From: Magicicada septendecula
Lineage: Eukaryota > Arthropoda > Insecta > Hemiptera > Cicadidae
DNA length: 64,000 nt
Direction of reading: 5' to 3'
Assembly (NCBI GenBank): GCA_034769895.1
Contig: CM068367.1
Coordinates: 117,102,573 to 117,166,572 of the forward strand
The position numbers and the translations under genes were made by a program. The notes under the pieces are model-generated. The model did no database searches and was not told the DNA's origin. It was given only the letters and a program-made list of their open reading frames with translations. Positions within the stretch are counted from its first letter, which is position 1; each line of letters begins with the position of its first letter. Below are positions 1-13,457 of the stretch, in pieces.

Positions 1-2530
1 TGACGAATTTTGTTAATCTCTTAATTTTTAGGCTATTTGATTATTTTTTCAGCTCTGTACGCTAATATAGTAATATAAGACGTGTAATAGGGTATTATTA
101 ATGTTAAGATGTAATAATAACTTTGTTGTTTAATGAAGAAAAACTTTTGCTCTAAGTGTATCGGTTGTTCGGTTGATTTTTATGTTGCGTGTTTTGGGTG
201 AAGTTATTTCAAATATAATTGTAATGGCTGAATTACTCTTAATTGTTTATTAATTAGAATTGACTTGTTATAAGTCTTCAGTTAATCTGTTCTAAATTGA
301 ATGTAGCGGTCGAGTTGTTCCAAACAATTCTCAACGTTCACTTTCGATATGTGTCTTAAACCTATTCATTGAGGTTAATCTTGGTTTCGTAGTTTCTAGG
401 GTTCCAACGACTCCCCGACGTCTTCTTAATCTTCGTGAGGGTAGAACGAATACTGATTGTATCTTACATTTATGAAATAAAACGCATGGATATGATTTTG
501 TTAATATTATTGTTTAATCTTTGCGAACTTAATTCAAGTTAATAGAATTTTGCATTCGATATACACGTTAGTAATAATCGATTATGTATCTCAGGGTTAA
601 ATAGTAAAAAATGAATTAAACATATAACGTGGGAATTCTTTTGACTGCTACGAAAGGTTCCATTAATTATAAACAAACAATATAGAGTACATTACAAATA
701 ATTCTAATGCTTATGATCTAATGTGAGAATATAAATAAGTATTAAGGTAGGCAAAAATGTCTGGCGATATTTAGTTCGCTGTGTGCAATGCATGATGGTC
801 CTGAAATGACGTCATAGCCATGGCCGCCTCGTCGTCAGATAATGCGTGAAGTTGTCACAATGTATTTTAAATAAATGTTTTCACTTGGTACTCACTGATT
901 CTTATATACTGTTTTTTTTCTCTTTATGAAATGTTCACCCGTGATTAATTGTGGTGTGAGTTATTGGTGTTACTAGTGATTGTTCGTGTTGGATTACTAC
1001 TGTTGTCAGTTAGAATAATTGTGTTATTCGTTACACTTCTGCGTGGGATTTAGCTGTGCGTCTTCTTGTTAATCACTTGGTATTTTCTTACTGGTGTTCG
1101 TTCCTATTCGATGATCTGATTTTGGTGAATAAATTCAGTATCTTCTGATGTGGTTATAATTTTTCTTCTAAGTCGGTTCCTGGATTTTAAAAATTTGTTA
1201 CATAATAGCTCTGCGAGCACTACTCAACTGTATTCACTCGTGGTTAACAATCAAGTCCCATTTCTTCTTTTTGTCATCGAACTGACCAAAATTTCTTAGA
1301 TTCTGATTGGCCCCTTATGCACAGTTCAAGTGTTACATGACCAATACCCCTTAATTACTTTAGATTTTACAATTTGCCTTTAATTTATTATTTTATCATT
1401 ATACACTAATAGTTAATACAATGTTTATGTAGTTATTAATCATAAAATTACAAATAATTTGGTACTAAACATGTCTTGGTTTAGTCCTGTAAAATTTAGT
1501 ATTTAGTGGATTTTCCAGATATCTTATGAAACAATTTATACTGGTTGATGGCAGTTAATTATGACCCCTTGATACTACATTATTTTAAATTAATTAGTTG
1601 GTAACATAAAACTCTTATAATATAAAACAAAACTCTTAATGATACTACTTATTTTAACAATTATAATTTATGCACACTGTTTAACAATTGTTTGTGTGAT
1701 AAATACCTCATCACTACTGTCAATGATAATTGACCACTTCTTATTCTAAATAATAGTACACTTTTCAACTATAGTTCATGTAACTATTATTATTAAGCCA
1801 CTTTTTCTGTGTTTATCATCACTTATAGCACTGTAAGGGGTTATGCCCTTTTTCTCACTTTGGTTTACAATTAGATCAATTTTTATTGATCTATTATCCA
1901 TATAGTTAATACAATTTTACATTATGGAATGCTTGTACTCTTTATTGGATTTATTTGGTTTATCTATTGAATATTGTTTACTATAGTTCTTTCTTTTATT
2001 TTTATTTGTTTACTGGCCTATTCTACTGGTTAATGTCTGGCTATGTTTTGTTAGTATTAGTTAGGTCAAAGGTTGATGTTGTTGAGTCATATTTGGTTCA
2101 TTTCTGATCTTCAAAATTTGATAGTTTCTGTTGACTAGTTATTGAGCATTGTTTTGAGTTCCATCCCTGGATAGGGTTTCACTATTATCATTTATAATTA
2201 TTTATACAGCGTTCTGTTTCGTTACAATAGTAGTAACTCTTTTCTTATATATGCAAACAGATTTATTTACACAGCATTTGCGTATACCTTTAAAATATGA
2301 AATAAAGGAAAATCAATTCAGTCAATAAATATCTTCTAAACAATGTTTCAATAACGCGTATTTTCACTGTTATTTCCGTTTACTTTAATAGAATTTATTT
2401 CAGGATGTTATCACATGTTTTTCAACCACTTTAAAGACAGTAATGTTAATTAGTCTTAACTTGTTTTTTTTTTTTTTGTATGAAGCCGACTCAACCTCCT
2501 CCCTAAACCCAAATTCTAGATACGCCACTG
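1..2530. mobile_element. Interspersed repeat family A, copy 1, split by an insertion
   Basis: Bases 1-55 and 2229-2530 align in order with one uninterrupted stretch at 28835-29226. The shared blocks are the AATTTTGTTAATCTCTT block, the CAGCATTTGCGTATAC block and the end block AAATTCTAGATACGCCACTG. The last block read backwards, CAGTGGCGTATCTAG, looks like the terminus of a DNA transposon of hAT-like type, so 2530 is probably the element end. The left end lies outside the window. No transposase is visible, so this is a non-autonomous or decayed copy. The superfamily is inferred from the terminus only. Confidence 0.6.
56..2226. mobile_element. 2.2-kb TG...CA insertion inside repeat A (solo-LTR-like)
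   Basis: This segment is absent from the other copy of repeat A at 28.8 kb. It begins TGTACG and ends CGTTACA, so both strands have TG...CA termini as in LTR elements. Read on the minus strand it begins TGTAAC, like the LTR candidate at 42575, and it is A-rich over its first 800 bases. No clear target-site duplication could be matched and no coding sequence was found. An old solo LTR is the simplest reading. A deletion in the other copy is an alternative for the presence/absence difference. Confidence 0.4.
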
Positions 2531-4398
2531 TGTACAACTATCTCAACATTGTTAGGCAGTTCATTGTTCCAGCACGTTTGATAGCGTCGCCTAATCTCTC
2601 GCCAGTCTTCTCGATATTAATACCCAGCGAATATGCGATGAAGTATATTCAACATCAGAATAGGCCACTCCGTCATACACGAGGACTAATTGATTAGATT
2701 TCGCTCCACTTTCTCAGTCTGCCCACCATTTATAGTTGCTAATTGTCTCATATTAACATTTTACAATTAATCTTACGAGTATACTTTACAGGGTATTACG
2801 TTTTCCACCGTATACGAACTGAACAAAGAGGCTGGCAGCAAACGATCATTCAGATAAATTAATTACACATTAGAAACACCGGAAGAACTCTTACAAAAAA
2901 ACATCCAGACATTGGCATTCTTGTACAGCTAAAGAGGTCTCAAAACAAATAATTCGACAAATCGTGGACACAGTCACTGTAAAATAACCGAAAATCTTGA
3001 GAAATGGACAAAATACAGATGGCGGTCTCTTGTTCTCGAGTTAGCGTCTTCTTCCAAAGGTTGGCGATCATCATGATTATTTGTAGTATGTTGACTGACG
3101 CTCTGAAAAGGTTAATGATGAGCAACTATTATGTCCCAAAGCTATGACATGTGTCTTATTTGTCTACTAGCTTCCCTCCATAATTAGTTGCAATGGACTG
3201 TACCTTCTCCTGTCCTAACGTGGTCAATGTATTGATGTAAACATTTTCTAATATTTATCTTTTTATTATTTCAGTTTTTTATTCCCGCCTTTATTATTTT
3301 CAATGACTGACATGTACTTTCTCCTGTACCGTTGTTTTGGTATTAACATTTTTTATATCTTTATGTTGTTGTTGATTTCTGTTTTCCGGTGCAACATCTC
3401 TAGTTGATAACCCTGCCCACATTCAACCCGATCCTATCAGTGTAGCCTTATCTTTTGGGATGTGAATCTCAAAGACTTCAGCTTTCTTAGTCATTACTTT
3501 ACTGAGCGTCCCGTATAGAAATATATCTCTACAAAATATCTTAGCATGTCAATTTTTAGTTTGTCTCTCAAAGTTCTATTGCAAAAGAATTGTTTACCAT
3601 TGTAAAGTAGCTGCGTGCGATTTCGATCCTTATTTTTAATTCCTTGTTGATTTTTTCCTATTATTTACGGTTTCTAAATGTTTATTCTTACAAAATCTCT
3701 TTACGCATTTATTAAACAGTTATTACAATACCAGAGTTAAATTTTGTGGTAAAATAAAAAAAAAATCGTTTTGTTCTGGAATAGGTCATAACTTCCTACA
3801 CCTTCAAACTAAGTCATTTATAATCGATGACCTAACACTTGTTCATATAATTAACAAATAAAATTAAAACAAAATAAAACATCGTATTAGTAAACAAAAT
3901 AATATTACTGACGAAGAGGAGAAAATGTAATTCAGTTTATTGGTTGAAATAATGCTGGGCAACACGATAATTAATTTTAAACATAACAGAATATTAATGC
4001 AGATTGAAATTATTTGTTTTGTTTATTTGCAGGCGTGGGTGGGTGAGTCCGTTTTACTGTTGCACTCCAGTGCGTGTAAATACACAATAGGCTATGTGGA
4101 CACAAAATTCCCGTACATCATTATTGTCAGTAAACATTTTGTCATCACATTACGCTGAGGTCATGCATCCTGATGTGTAAATGTATATCTGAACTTTCAG
4201 TTGTAATTAATTTTATAATTATATCACGATACATCACCAGAGTGGCTGAACAATTGTTGTACATTGAATTTTACGTTACACTTTAGCCACTTATCCATTT
4301 TCCTTCCACATACACCATCGGACGTTGAAATATAGATCGCCCACGGAAGCTTTAAAAAATCCAGCAGGCCTTTTGGATACAAGTTTTGATTCGCATTT
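2531..4398. other. AT-rich interval with no gene recognised
   Basis: Only short chance reading frames of up to about 72 codons are present, with no recognisable domain, no codon-usage signal and no long repeat unit that I could match elsewhere in the window. Confidence 0.6.
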
Positions 4399-5000
4399 GT
4401 TTGTTAATAAGATGGTGGAATTTGGAAAAGTACTGGATATTTTACGCTAACATTTTAGCATGGAAAGCAAAAGTTGATTCGGTAATAGATATTTATAAAA
4501 AATTCACGTGAATTCCTCACATCAATGAAGTGTTAGATAAGAAGAATCGTTAACACAAAATTGAATATATTGTTACGAGGGTCAGGCAGATAGTCGTGTT
4601 GGACGGTAGAAACAGAATAACTGACACCAGACGAAGTCGCAAATTACAACTTTAATTACACTAGAAATAAACAAAGACGCTCATGTACTCATATAGCTCT
4701 CGAGCTAAAACTGACCAACATACAGTAATGTAACAATCAATAAATTTCAAATTATCAATACTGTGGCAATAAGTAATACACAATAATCGCTTTACATTAA
4801 ACCGCGAGTCACGAAACGACTCCGGATAAAGCAACTTAAAATCACAGGTCTAAAAGTGTTTGTTAAGAAGATGGAAAAGTATTGGATATTTTGTGCTATT
4901 TTAATATAGTATCTCGTATTTTTAATATGGAAGACGAAAGTTGATTCGGAAATACATAGTTATAAAAACGTCCCCGTGAGTTCCTCACACTATGAAAGGA
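4399..5000 (+). repeat. Direct duplication, two diverged copies about 460 bp apart
   Basis: The copy at about 4399-4535 and the copy at about 4859-5000 both begin TTTGTTAA(T/G)AAGATGG. Both continue through a block ending AAAGTTGATTCGG and then a TTCCTCACA block. About 320 bp of unrelated sequence lies between them. The copies differ by many substitutions and small indels, so the duplication is old. No coding sequence is visible. A pair of terminal repeats from a small element is one reading; a local tandem duplication is the other. Confidence 0.55.
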
Positions 5001-5329
5001 ATAAAGTCAAAATACTAGTAATAGAAGGCCAGTTACATAGAGCAGTTGTCGCATTAGTGGATTCTATCAAGGGTATAAATGAAAGACCATAAAAGGTATT
5101 GACAAATACGCCAGAAGGGCAAAAATAATGTTTGATGACCACACTTTAGAGCAGGCTTGTGATCCTAATTACTTTGGATGTAACATCTCATTTAAACTGT
5201 GCTACTGATCGGAATCACAAACTGTCAAGGTGTAGAAGTATCTGCAAGACAATTAACAGTAATCTATTAATAACTATATATAAAAAATACTCATCAGAGC
5301 TATAAAAGATTAGCAGTGAGACATGGCTT

Positions 5330-5697
5330 ATCGGTGGAAGGAACAGTGAGAAGATTCAGGCTTCTAAAATGAAGTTTCTGATAACTGTTCAACGTAATTC
5401 ACTCCTAGATAGGGAGAAAAGAGTAAAAAGATGGAAATTAATCAGAAGTTGCGAATCCATTATTTAGACGATTCGTTTATTGTTTAGAATTGTTTAGTAT
5501 TGTTTAGAATAAGAAGTATAGACGAGACGCTACGAACGTCTGAGCTCAATTCGACCCGATAGGTAACCAGTAACAGCTGTAAAATACAAGTCATGTAGAA
5601 AGAGAGACTTGGATAGACCAAAGAAGAGATGGATCCCGGAACTTGCCTATTATTGTCTACTAATCTTTGGCGTGTATTCGATGATGATGATGATGAT
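5330..5697 (+). pseudogene. LINE 3'-end remnant
   Basis: The translation shows the C-terminal signature of a non-LTR retrotransposon open reading frame: an EKIQASKMKFL block corresponding to the conserved E-M-(K/R)-F-L motif, then KKRWIPEL near the end. It finishes in a short (GAT)n tail at about 5680-5696. The frame is broken and a stretch in the middle is unrelated. The same motif order and (GAT)n tail occur in the LINE remnants at 9.8, 27.4 and 34.4 kb, which suggests one related LINE group. The clade is not assigned. Non-functional. Confidence 0.6.
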
Positions 5698-7380
5698 TTT
5701 TGTAGACATTAATAAACTGCATTATGAAAATTATCTAAAAATATTTATAATTGTACAACATTTTATAACGTTGTTTAATAATCAATAAATTGTCAAAGAT
5801 TAACTGTTAATGTAACCTGTCTAGCCGAACTCTAATTGTATGCAAATAAAGGAATAATTGTAATGTGATATAAATAATTATAAAACGCAAACGTTTAACT
5901 TACAAATTAACGTTTAACTTACTAATTGACACAACAACGGGAAAATTAATTATTTTAATTAAGTACATAAAATTAGATCATTTTAAAATTGTCAATTAAT
6001 ATATAACTTTAATTAAAGTAGATATATTTATTTTAAATACTTATTCAATAAATATTCAAATTTATTATTTTTAAATATTATAATATTTACTTTTAGAATA
6101 TATTTTAACTATCAATTAACAATAAAATAACATAAATACGTTGCAGTTTGTTAATTACTAACTCCAACATTTCGCGCTTTAAAATCACATTTGTTATACT
6201 AATAACAATCGCAAGCATAAAAACTGTTAAGTCAAGAACGCAACTCTCTCAGAATTTTTATCCGTTATTATCACATTCTGGAAATATCAACGAACGACCG
6301 AATCTGTATTTCTGTGGACATAGACAAGAAGACACAACAAATTTTAAACTAAACTTAAAAATTATTAAACTAATTTAAGCAGTCAAAAATCATTTTTTGT
6401 TGATAATAATTGATTTTGAATACATAATTACAAACAAATAATGAATTACTTCATTTAAATACTTTTATATTGAAAAAAAAATGTCGTTTACATGGCCCCC
6501 ACAAATGCATATGCACAAACGTACGTAAACTTTACGCTTACAAAATTTTCCTTTAGCCTTAAACTTACGGTTATGTTAGCACCAACGAACTGTACCTCAA
6601 AACCTTTGTTAGTTTAACATTTGCTCTCACGGCATGTCGGACCAAGTATCGTTTTGATTTCTTTGTATCCTGTTTGTTTAAACACCTCTTAACCATTAAA
6701 ATTGTTTGCTAATTTTGTCTCTACAACTTATTCCTTCTGTCTCCATTCAATTTCACATTCCTTTTGCCTCTATCTCACCTATAAGCCTTTACTTCATTCT
6801 CCATAGCTCTGTCCAATAAAATCAGAGCCTCTTCAAGTGGAACCCATTTCACTAGTATTTTCCTAAGGTTCCAGTTCATTCCGCTGCTCTATAAATTCTG
6901 CTATAATTATATATTTTTTACAATTTATAACATTTCATTATACAAAATAATATTATATATTGTAATGTGACAAGCGTTTAATCAAATGTATAACAAAAGA
7001 CACCTAATTTATTATGGGCTAGAAACGTGTTTAACTTTAACGAAAGTGTGAACGATTAAGAGCTTATCGTCAGTAAGTTAAGGAACTAGATTTAAAAAAG
7101 TAATAAGACGTTAATCCATAAACTATAGTGTCGTGTTACTATAGTGAGAAAATTATCTGTACATGAATACAGACAGAATATATTGCTACGACACTTACGG
7201 ACGTTCTCGAAAAGACGCGAGTGTCGTCCTACCGCTTCTCGACTAGCCCAGCGTGTGGCGTCTGTGTCAAGACCGTCCACAATTGTAGCGCTCCAGACTG
7301 TTCGAGGGCACTTGTAACTACGCAAATTATGCCGGCACGCCGCTAAAAAAACGGGAAATTATTCTGAAACGCCTGCGGGG
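5698..7380. other. AT-rich interval with no gene recognised
   Basis: Bases 5700-6480 are extremely AT-rich with many TTTAA and AATAT runs. The rest holds short chance frames only. The more GC-balanced part at 7180-7380 leads into the promoter-like element at 7383. Confidence 0.55.
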
Positions 7381-7382
7381 TT

Positions 7383-7418
7383 TATATAAGCAACAGCGGA
7401 CGGTTTAGTTAGTCAGTT
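7383..7418 (+). promoter_or_regulatory. TATA box plus insect initiator
   Basis: TATATAA at 7383-7389 is followed by the arthropod initiator TCAGTT at 7413-7418, with the A of the initiator 32 bp from the start of the TATA box. This is the canonical RNA polymerase II core-promoter spacing. The transcript would run rightward into a gene-free stretch, so a retrotransposon LTR promoter is more likely than a host gene. I could not define LTR ends here. Confidence 0.5.
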
Positions 7419-9824
7419 ACAGTGGGCGATTTCTGTGCGGAACAACTGATTAGTGGAAAGTGTGTATTGTGTTAAAATTAGTGGGGAACTCTTATAGGTG
7501 ATACTATTGCGTGTGGACAATTTAACTTGAATTATTGTAAGAGAGTACCTTGTTGATTACAAATTGTTATTTGTGCCTATTTAAAGTTTGTAATTAGTGA
7601 CTGCATTAGTATCTGTATTTTGTTACCACTGTATCATATGACGATACGTGAGACCATCGTAACAATATGAATTATGTATGTTTATTTAGTAAATAAATTG
7701 TCCGCGTATCTATAAAAACACGTGTTCAAGAATAATAAAATTCTGCTAATTCGTGGTCACGATACTGTCATTTTTAGTGTGCAGAATAGTCAGCCAGCAT
7801 ATACTAATAATTTAAACTTTAATAAAATACAATATCGTAAACCCTATTTAAGTATTTAAATGGATATATTTCGTAAACGAAGCCACGTGGTATCGAATGT
7901 TCTCGATTCCGAAAGTTAGATATTTTAGTATGTGATCTGCATGTTAAAAGTCGTTTTCAAAATTTTGATTGCTTGAGAGCCTTTATTGTAACATCTGACA
8001 GCCTTAACGTTATTATATGGTACGGTATTGATCATACTTAAGAGAGTAAGTTTAGTTTCGATTTTTGGACGACGAATCAAGAAAGCCGCATTAGGTAATC
8101 TCATCTAGTTCGTCACCATAATGTACAAGTTCCAGGAGGATCTACAACAACTGTGCAAGGTATTCCGCAATGTTGGTGCCTAGTTAACCTAGGACGGAGG
8201 AAGGTGAGATGAGGGCATCCCAGTAACACCTCAGAAGCGAAAGTAACGTAGGAGGACAGGATACAAAACGGCAGGCCTTGCATCCGGATTCAGCAACGCA
8301 CTTCGTTTTGAGTCTTCAGCATCAGGGAAGTGAAAAACTATCTATTCGTTAAGAATACATAAAAACATTTCATACACTTTTAAAAACACGTTAAATAAAT
8401 ATGGGGATTCATATATATAGCCTATATAAATTATAAAAAGATTTTGATAGTATTTTGATAGTTTTGTAGTATAATTCGTATTGCACCTTGTAAATAAAGT
8501 AAAGGGCAATGTTTATAATTTTTAATGTTTTCAGCAATATTTTTGTAAACAAAATCATTTCATTTACTCATTTATAAAATAATTAGAAAGAACTCTGAAC
8601 ATTACACATACTTAAAGAGCTTTTTTTGTAATAAAATCTATGACCATAGAAATATACGAATTATTTTAAATATGTGAAGAGAATAATAAATAAAGTTTCC
8701 ATATAAAATTTCACTTTGTCAATACATTTTCATAACATTTTTATTATTTTATAAAACAATAGTAACTACCTTACATATAACTGAGCCAAGCAAAATTAAA
8801 ACGTAATAATAGAAGGAAATTAGCAATGTCACAGTTAAACACAGACAGGAAGAGAATATTAATTTCCAGCTTTACTGGAGCAGAAGACGAATTAATTTGT
8901 TTATTCAGTGTTAATTGACAGCTACGTACACTGTTTGTTATAATAAAAATAATAATAATGTAGAGTACAGTACGGTACTATACCTATAGCAAACTAGCAA
9001 ACAAAGCTGTCTTCCTGTTGACACTGTTAAAAGCACCACTGGACTCTCCTACATTTTACATATTTTGTGTGTGTTGGGAGGTATGTGTACTTTCAAAATG
9101 AATTCGGTGCTTTGTAATAGACATTCATTACCTCTGTCAACATTACTTTCATCATACATACTTTATATGTGTAGCTAAATGTGAACTATAAATCTGATTT
9201 TTGTTACCTTTCGCAGAGAAAGTCAGACGATTGAAAAATATGATGGTCACAGATGAACTGATGCAACTAAGTCAAAACATTAGTATTGCACAAACCAAAA
9301 AACGAATCTCCTAACGTAAAAAATTCGTTACTTTCATATTAATTATAAAAACATTACTACAAAATTTAACATATCTTCATAACTCAATACATCAATCTCT
9401 GATAGAATAATAACAATTTATTCAACAAAATAAATAAATAGTCTACAACACATGGACATCACAAAACCATAGTTTATAAACTACAATGAAACTGAAATAA
9501 TTTCTCTCTACTAAAAAAACAACATGGGTAGTAAAATAGTAGAGATTCAGTGGTGGATGATTCACCGAAGACATTTTATCTAAGTTCCAAAATAATCCAA
9601 AATAAATAGCGCGTCAAGTCTGCTATGGAAGTTATATTAGTCAGCTCTCCTGTAGACTATGGAATTCCGTACTGCTGACCACAAAAAATAATGAGTGATT
9701 TTGAAAAAGCAATGCATGCATCATAAACAGCAGACTTTATGCCTGTTTTTTCACCTTGGACAATCGTAGTACCAGAAAAACCAAAATGAGGGCTTGCAAG
9801 AGGCGTACAACGACCTTAGTAACC
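7419..9824. other. Interval with no gene recognised downstream of the 7.4-kb promoter
   Basis: The sequence immediately downstream of the promoter (7420-7700) is not protein-coding. A more GC-balanced segment at 8090-8340 may be part of an unrecognised repeat. The rest is AT-rich and contains only short chance frames. Confidence 0.5.
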
Positions 9825-10660
9825 ATCATCATCATCATCATCTTCTTCTTAATGGCTTACCTTTTTTTTGGTCTACCAACTTTTCTTCTTCCTCTATGGT
9901 TGTATTCTAATCTTTTGCCATCTTCGGTATTCTACTTTCTTCCATTCTATTGATGTGTTAAATTCATTTTCTTCTGTATTATTTAATACTTTGATTAACT
10001 GCAAAAATATCTAAATCACTTCCTATCTCTTCATTTCGTCTACGATCTTGTCTATTACACCTTTTAACTGATCTCAGAAATTTCATTTCTGCTGTTTGTA
10101 TCTTCTGTTCATCTTTTTCCTTTATGACGCAAGTTTCAGAATCATATAGTAGTGTAGGTATTGCCATTGTTTTTATAAAATTTTATTTGGGTTTATTTTC
10201 TACACTTATTTTCCAACGTTCTCCAAATCGTTCCACACATTCTTGCGAAATTCGTCACTTTATTTTCTATATCTCTATCTTGATAATATGTAATGTCACG
10301 TCCAAGATAGTTGAAATATCTTACTTGTTATATGCATGTGTTGTCAATGCATATTTTGGTCCAAACCGGTTCATTTAGACATAAATTCAATTACTTTTGT
10401 CTTTGATTCAGATATGTTACAGTTATATTCTTTCCCTGTTTTATGTAAGATGTATATTGCTCGCTGGAGATCGTTTCTGAAGTGGCGAATATAGTTTGTT
10501 CATCCGCGAAGAGAATGGTTTTCAAGCTTTTATTTCGGTGGATTTTAATACCGTCAAGGGATTGTTCTTTCCATTTTTTGAGAAGATCATCTAGATAAAG
10601 GTTAAAAAGTAACGGTGACAGACAACAAGCTCGTCTTACGCCTTACCTTGTCAACCTTGT
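9825..10660 (-). pseudogene. LINE reverse-transcriptase remnant, 3' half
   Basis: Read on the minus strand, the order is: a ...LSPLLFNLYLDDLLKKW-like RT block (frameshifted), a decayed catalytic box FADEQTIFA in which the second Asp of the usual F/Y-A-D-D is Glu, a YLGRDI block, then an intact 62-codon stretch (9979-10167) with MAIPTLLYDSET and EMKFLRSVKRC. The C-terminus ends GRRKVGRPKK, and the copy ends in a (GAT)n tail, seen as CATCATCATC on the plus strand at 9825-9843. Stops and frameshifts make it non-functional. The endonuclease domain is missing, as expected for 5'-truncated LINE copies. Confidence 0.75.
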
Positions 10661-10887
10661 CTTAGAGCCTCTACCTACACAAGACCGTTGTGCGTGGTGA
10701 AGAGCCACACCCTTTTCGAGGTGGTCCTATAACAGAACACAATGGATCTAGACCAGAGAAGGTCGATAAGAAAATCTAGTCGGAATATGGTTGGTTGCCC
10801 TATACGGTGGTCTCAATCAACAACTCACAATTCCAAGAGTAGGCTCGGAAACCAGGACCTTAGTAACCAAGAATTCATGCACATATG

Positions 10888-11386
10888 TTGCTAGCCTTTG
10901 TATACGTACCAGTATATGATGTTAAAACAGCATTTGAAATTTTATCAGATAAAGTGTCAGATTCTTTGCTAACTATAATCGACTACTTTGAGGAGAATAT
11001 GTCATTGGGCGAACTGTAAGAGGTATAAGAAGGGCGGTGCCACCTCGATATCCAATAAAAACTTGGACTCACTTAGCAACGACACTACGAAGTGCTCATA
11101 GAACGAATAATGTGAGTGAAGGCTGCCACAACCGTTTTCGAATCATTATTGGTGAGCACCACCCAAATTTGTATTCGGCCCTAACGGGGCTTCAGAAAGA
11201 GGAAGCTCAGAAAGAGATTCTTGAAACAGTTCTTGCTGAATTAACTCTTGACACAAGTGTTTAAAACAGGGCATAAGAAGAATTAATTGGCTGTGCAAAA
11301 AGAATCCGAGATATCGTGGTAGACTATGAAAACTACAAGACTGAAGACCGTTTTATAGAGTACCTACGAGAAAATTGTAATTTAGA
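10888..11386 (+). pseudogene. Mutator-like (MULE) transposase C-terminal remnant
   Basis: Three segments in order resemble the C-terminal half of insect MULE transposases, which often carry FLYWCH fingers. They are LAFVYVP...IDYFEEN (10888-10985), then in another frame IGRTVRGIRRAVPPRYPI and the conserved HRTNNVSEG(C/W)HNRF block with HHPNLYSAL (11037-11264), then DYENYKTEDRFIEYL up to 11386. There is a frameshift near 10990-11000 and stops at 11262 and 11274. The catalytic DDE core would lie upstream and is not present, so the copy is 5'-truncated and dead. The family call rests on my recognition of the motif, not on a search. Confidence 0.65.
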
Positions 11387-11390
11387 AAGT

Positions 11391-13457
11391 TCAAAAATAT
11401 TCATGTACTTACTTATATATTTATGTATTCGGGTGTATTGATTTCGGAAAATTAGATGTGGGCTATTGGATTCGGAGTTTTTAAATTCGGGATATATACT
11501 TTCCGTAAATATATATACGGGATATCTGATTCGGGAAAGTGTCCAGGAACGATTATTTTTAGATTTAATTGAAAGTGAAACTATAAGTCTGGTTTGTCTC
11601 TTCTTCCTCTGTAGCCGCTATTCCTATATTAATTCTCTCCTATCAGTGCATACCGCTCTAAAAGTACAAAGAAAAGTAATCCTTTGAAAAATTAAAAATG
11701 GTGGAACAAGAATCAACCACTGAAATCTAAAACATTTTAAAACTAAATATCATCAGTACCATAAACGTATAAACGAACTAAAGCAACCTATACCAAATTA
11801 TAGGTATAGGTTGAACAAATAGGTATAGCGACACGAACGAATTATTTTCATGTAATATCGAACTCTTAACGCAAAAGCTAAAAGCTAGCAAAATGTTGAG
11901 GAGTATAATGTGATACGCATAAGAAACAGAGGCAAATACAATAAATTCCATAAAATAAATAAAGAACTATAACAAATGGACACACACCATTTTGTTATCA
12001 CAAAATCATAATTTATAAAATTCAACGGTTACTGAACAAATTTCTGCATAAATACATCTAAAAATTGAAGTTTCAGTAGTCGGAAATCAATAGAAAACAT
12101 CAAATAATGTAATATAACAGAAGACAAAATAATTCTGATAAAAAATCCTGATAACAAAAATTTCTTTTTTCATTTAACATATCCAATTTCTCAGAAATTG
12201 ACAAAACTATTTTAAAATATTTTGTGTGGATCATGATCCTGTATGGAACTAAAAATGTAATACTGAAAGAACAGACACAAAACGATTAAGGTCTTTTAAG
12301 ATGTGAAGCTGGAATAAAATTCACAAAATACGAGGCGTAGTGTGAGCAATGTCGAAATATTTGAGATTACATACGAGGAAAAGGTTATTGTGAAAATTCA
12401 CTCACCATAAAAAATATTAATGATGATGTTGGATTTAAATAGGTAAAATAATAAATTTGTTATAATCTTGTTATTATAATATTATATGACAAAATAATAA
12501 TAACATTTTAATAATAATATTATATATTTTATCGTAAATAATATTTAAAATAAAAATAAATATAAATATCTTTAGCTACAACATGTGTTATACTTGACTA
12601 AATAATGCCTACGTTCAATATGTAAAATGTGTGTATGTGTTACAAACGTGTTTTCGAGTAGGCGTGTTTTGTAAATTTGTAAAACGAATGGTTGCTTGCG
12701 GTGTTAATGTAAGTGTAATTCCATGACTCCTACATAAAATACATTTCGTCACTTGTGCTTGAGCTTTTACAATGTGAATAACGAATGACTTCTTCAGATA
12801 TTGATCAGTCGCCTCCAAGTGGTCATTAGCACGGCTGACAAAATGTAGGCCATGAAACCCAAATTAGAATGCCGTTCATTACAACCGTCGTCGTTACCAT
12901 ACCTACGCGCAAGCATGCACAGTATGTATGGTGGTGGGTTTGGGGGATGAATCATAATGGGCGGATTTCAGTGACATACGTCTAATCGTCTTGACATCTT
13001 TATTGTAACCTACTAAGGGCCAGGTGGATTTAAATAGTCGACACTCTAATTTTTTACATATAATTAGGCCTATAACTTGTACCACTTATTATAGCTTTAT
13101 TGTTTACAATACTTGGATAGTAAATACATTGGTAATGATTTTGAAATGGTACTCAGGATTACACCTCAGCAATATAACCCCCTATATGGAGATACCCCGA
13201 AGAGTTTTATATCGTTAGTTTATGGACACCCAACATCAGGTTGGCGATTTCATTACTCATAAATAACCCGGACACGTACGTTTTCGTCAATCGTTACGCA
13301 GCTTACGATATTCGCGAATCTCACACAATTAATTTTTCGTAGATAATTGCGTTTGTGCAACGAAAGTTGGAGTTATAAGTATAAATGGCATGTGATGACC
13401 AGTTCGGCAGAACCCCTCGTACAGATGAAAGAAAAACCCCTTTCTTTTGGACAAAGC
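11391..13457. other. AT-rich interval with no gene recognised
   Basis: Contains A- and AT-rich DNA (especially 12430-12590) and a GC-balanced patch at 12850-13020, without a recognisable protein or repeat partner in the window. Confidence 0.5.
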
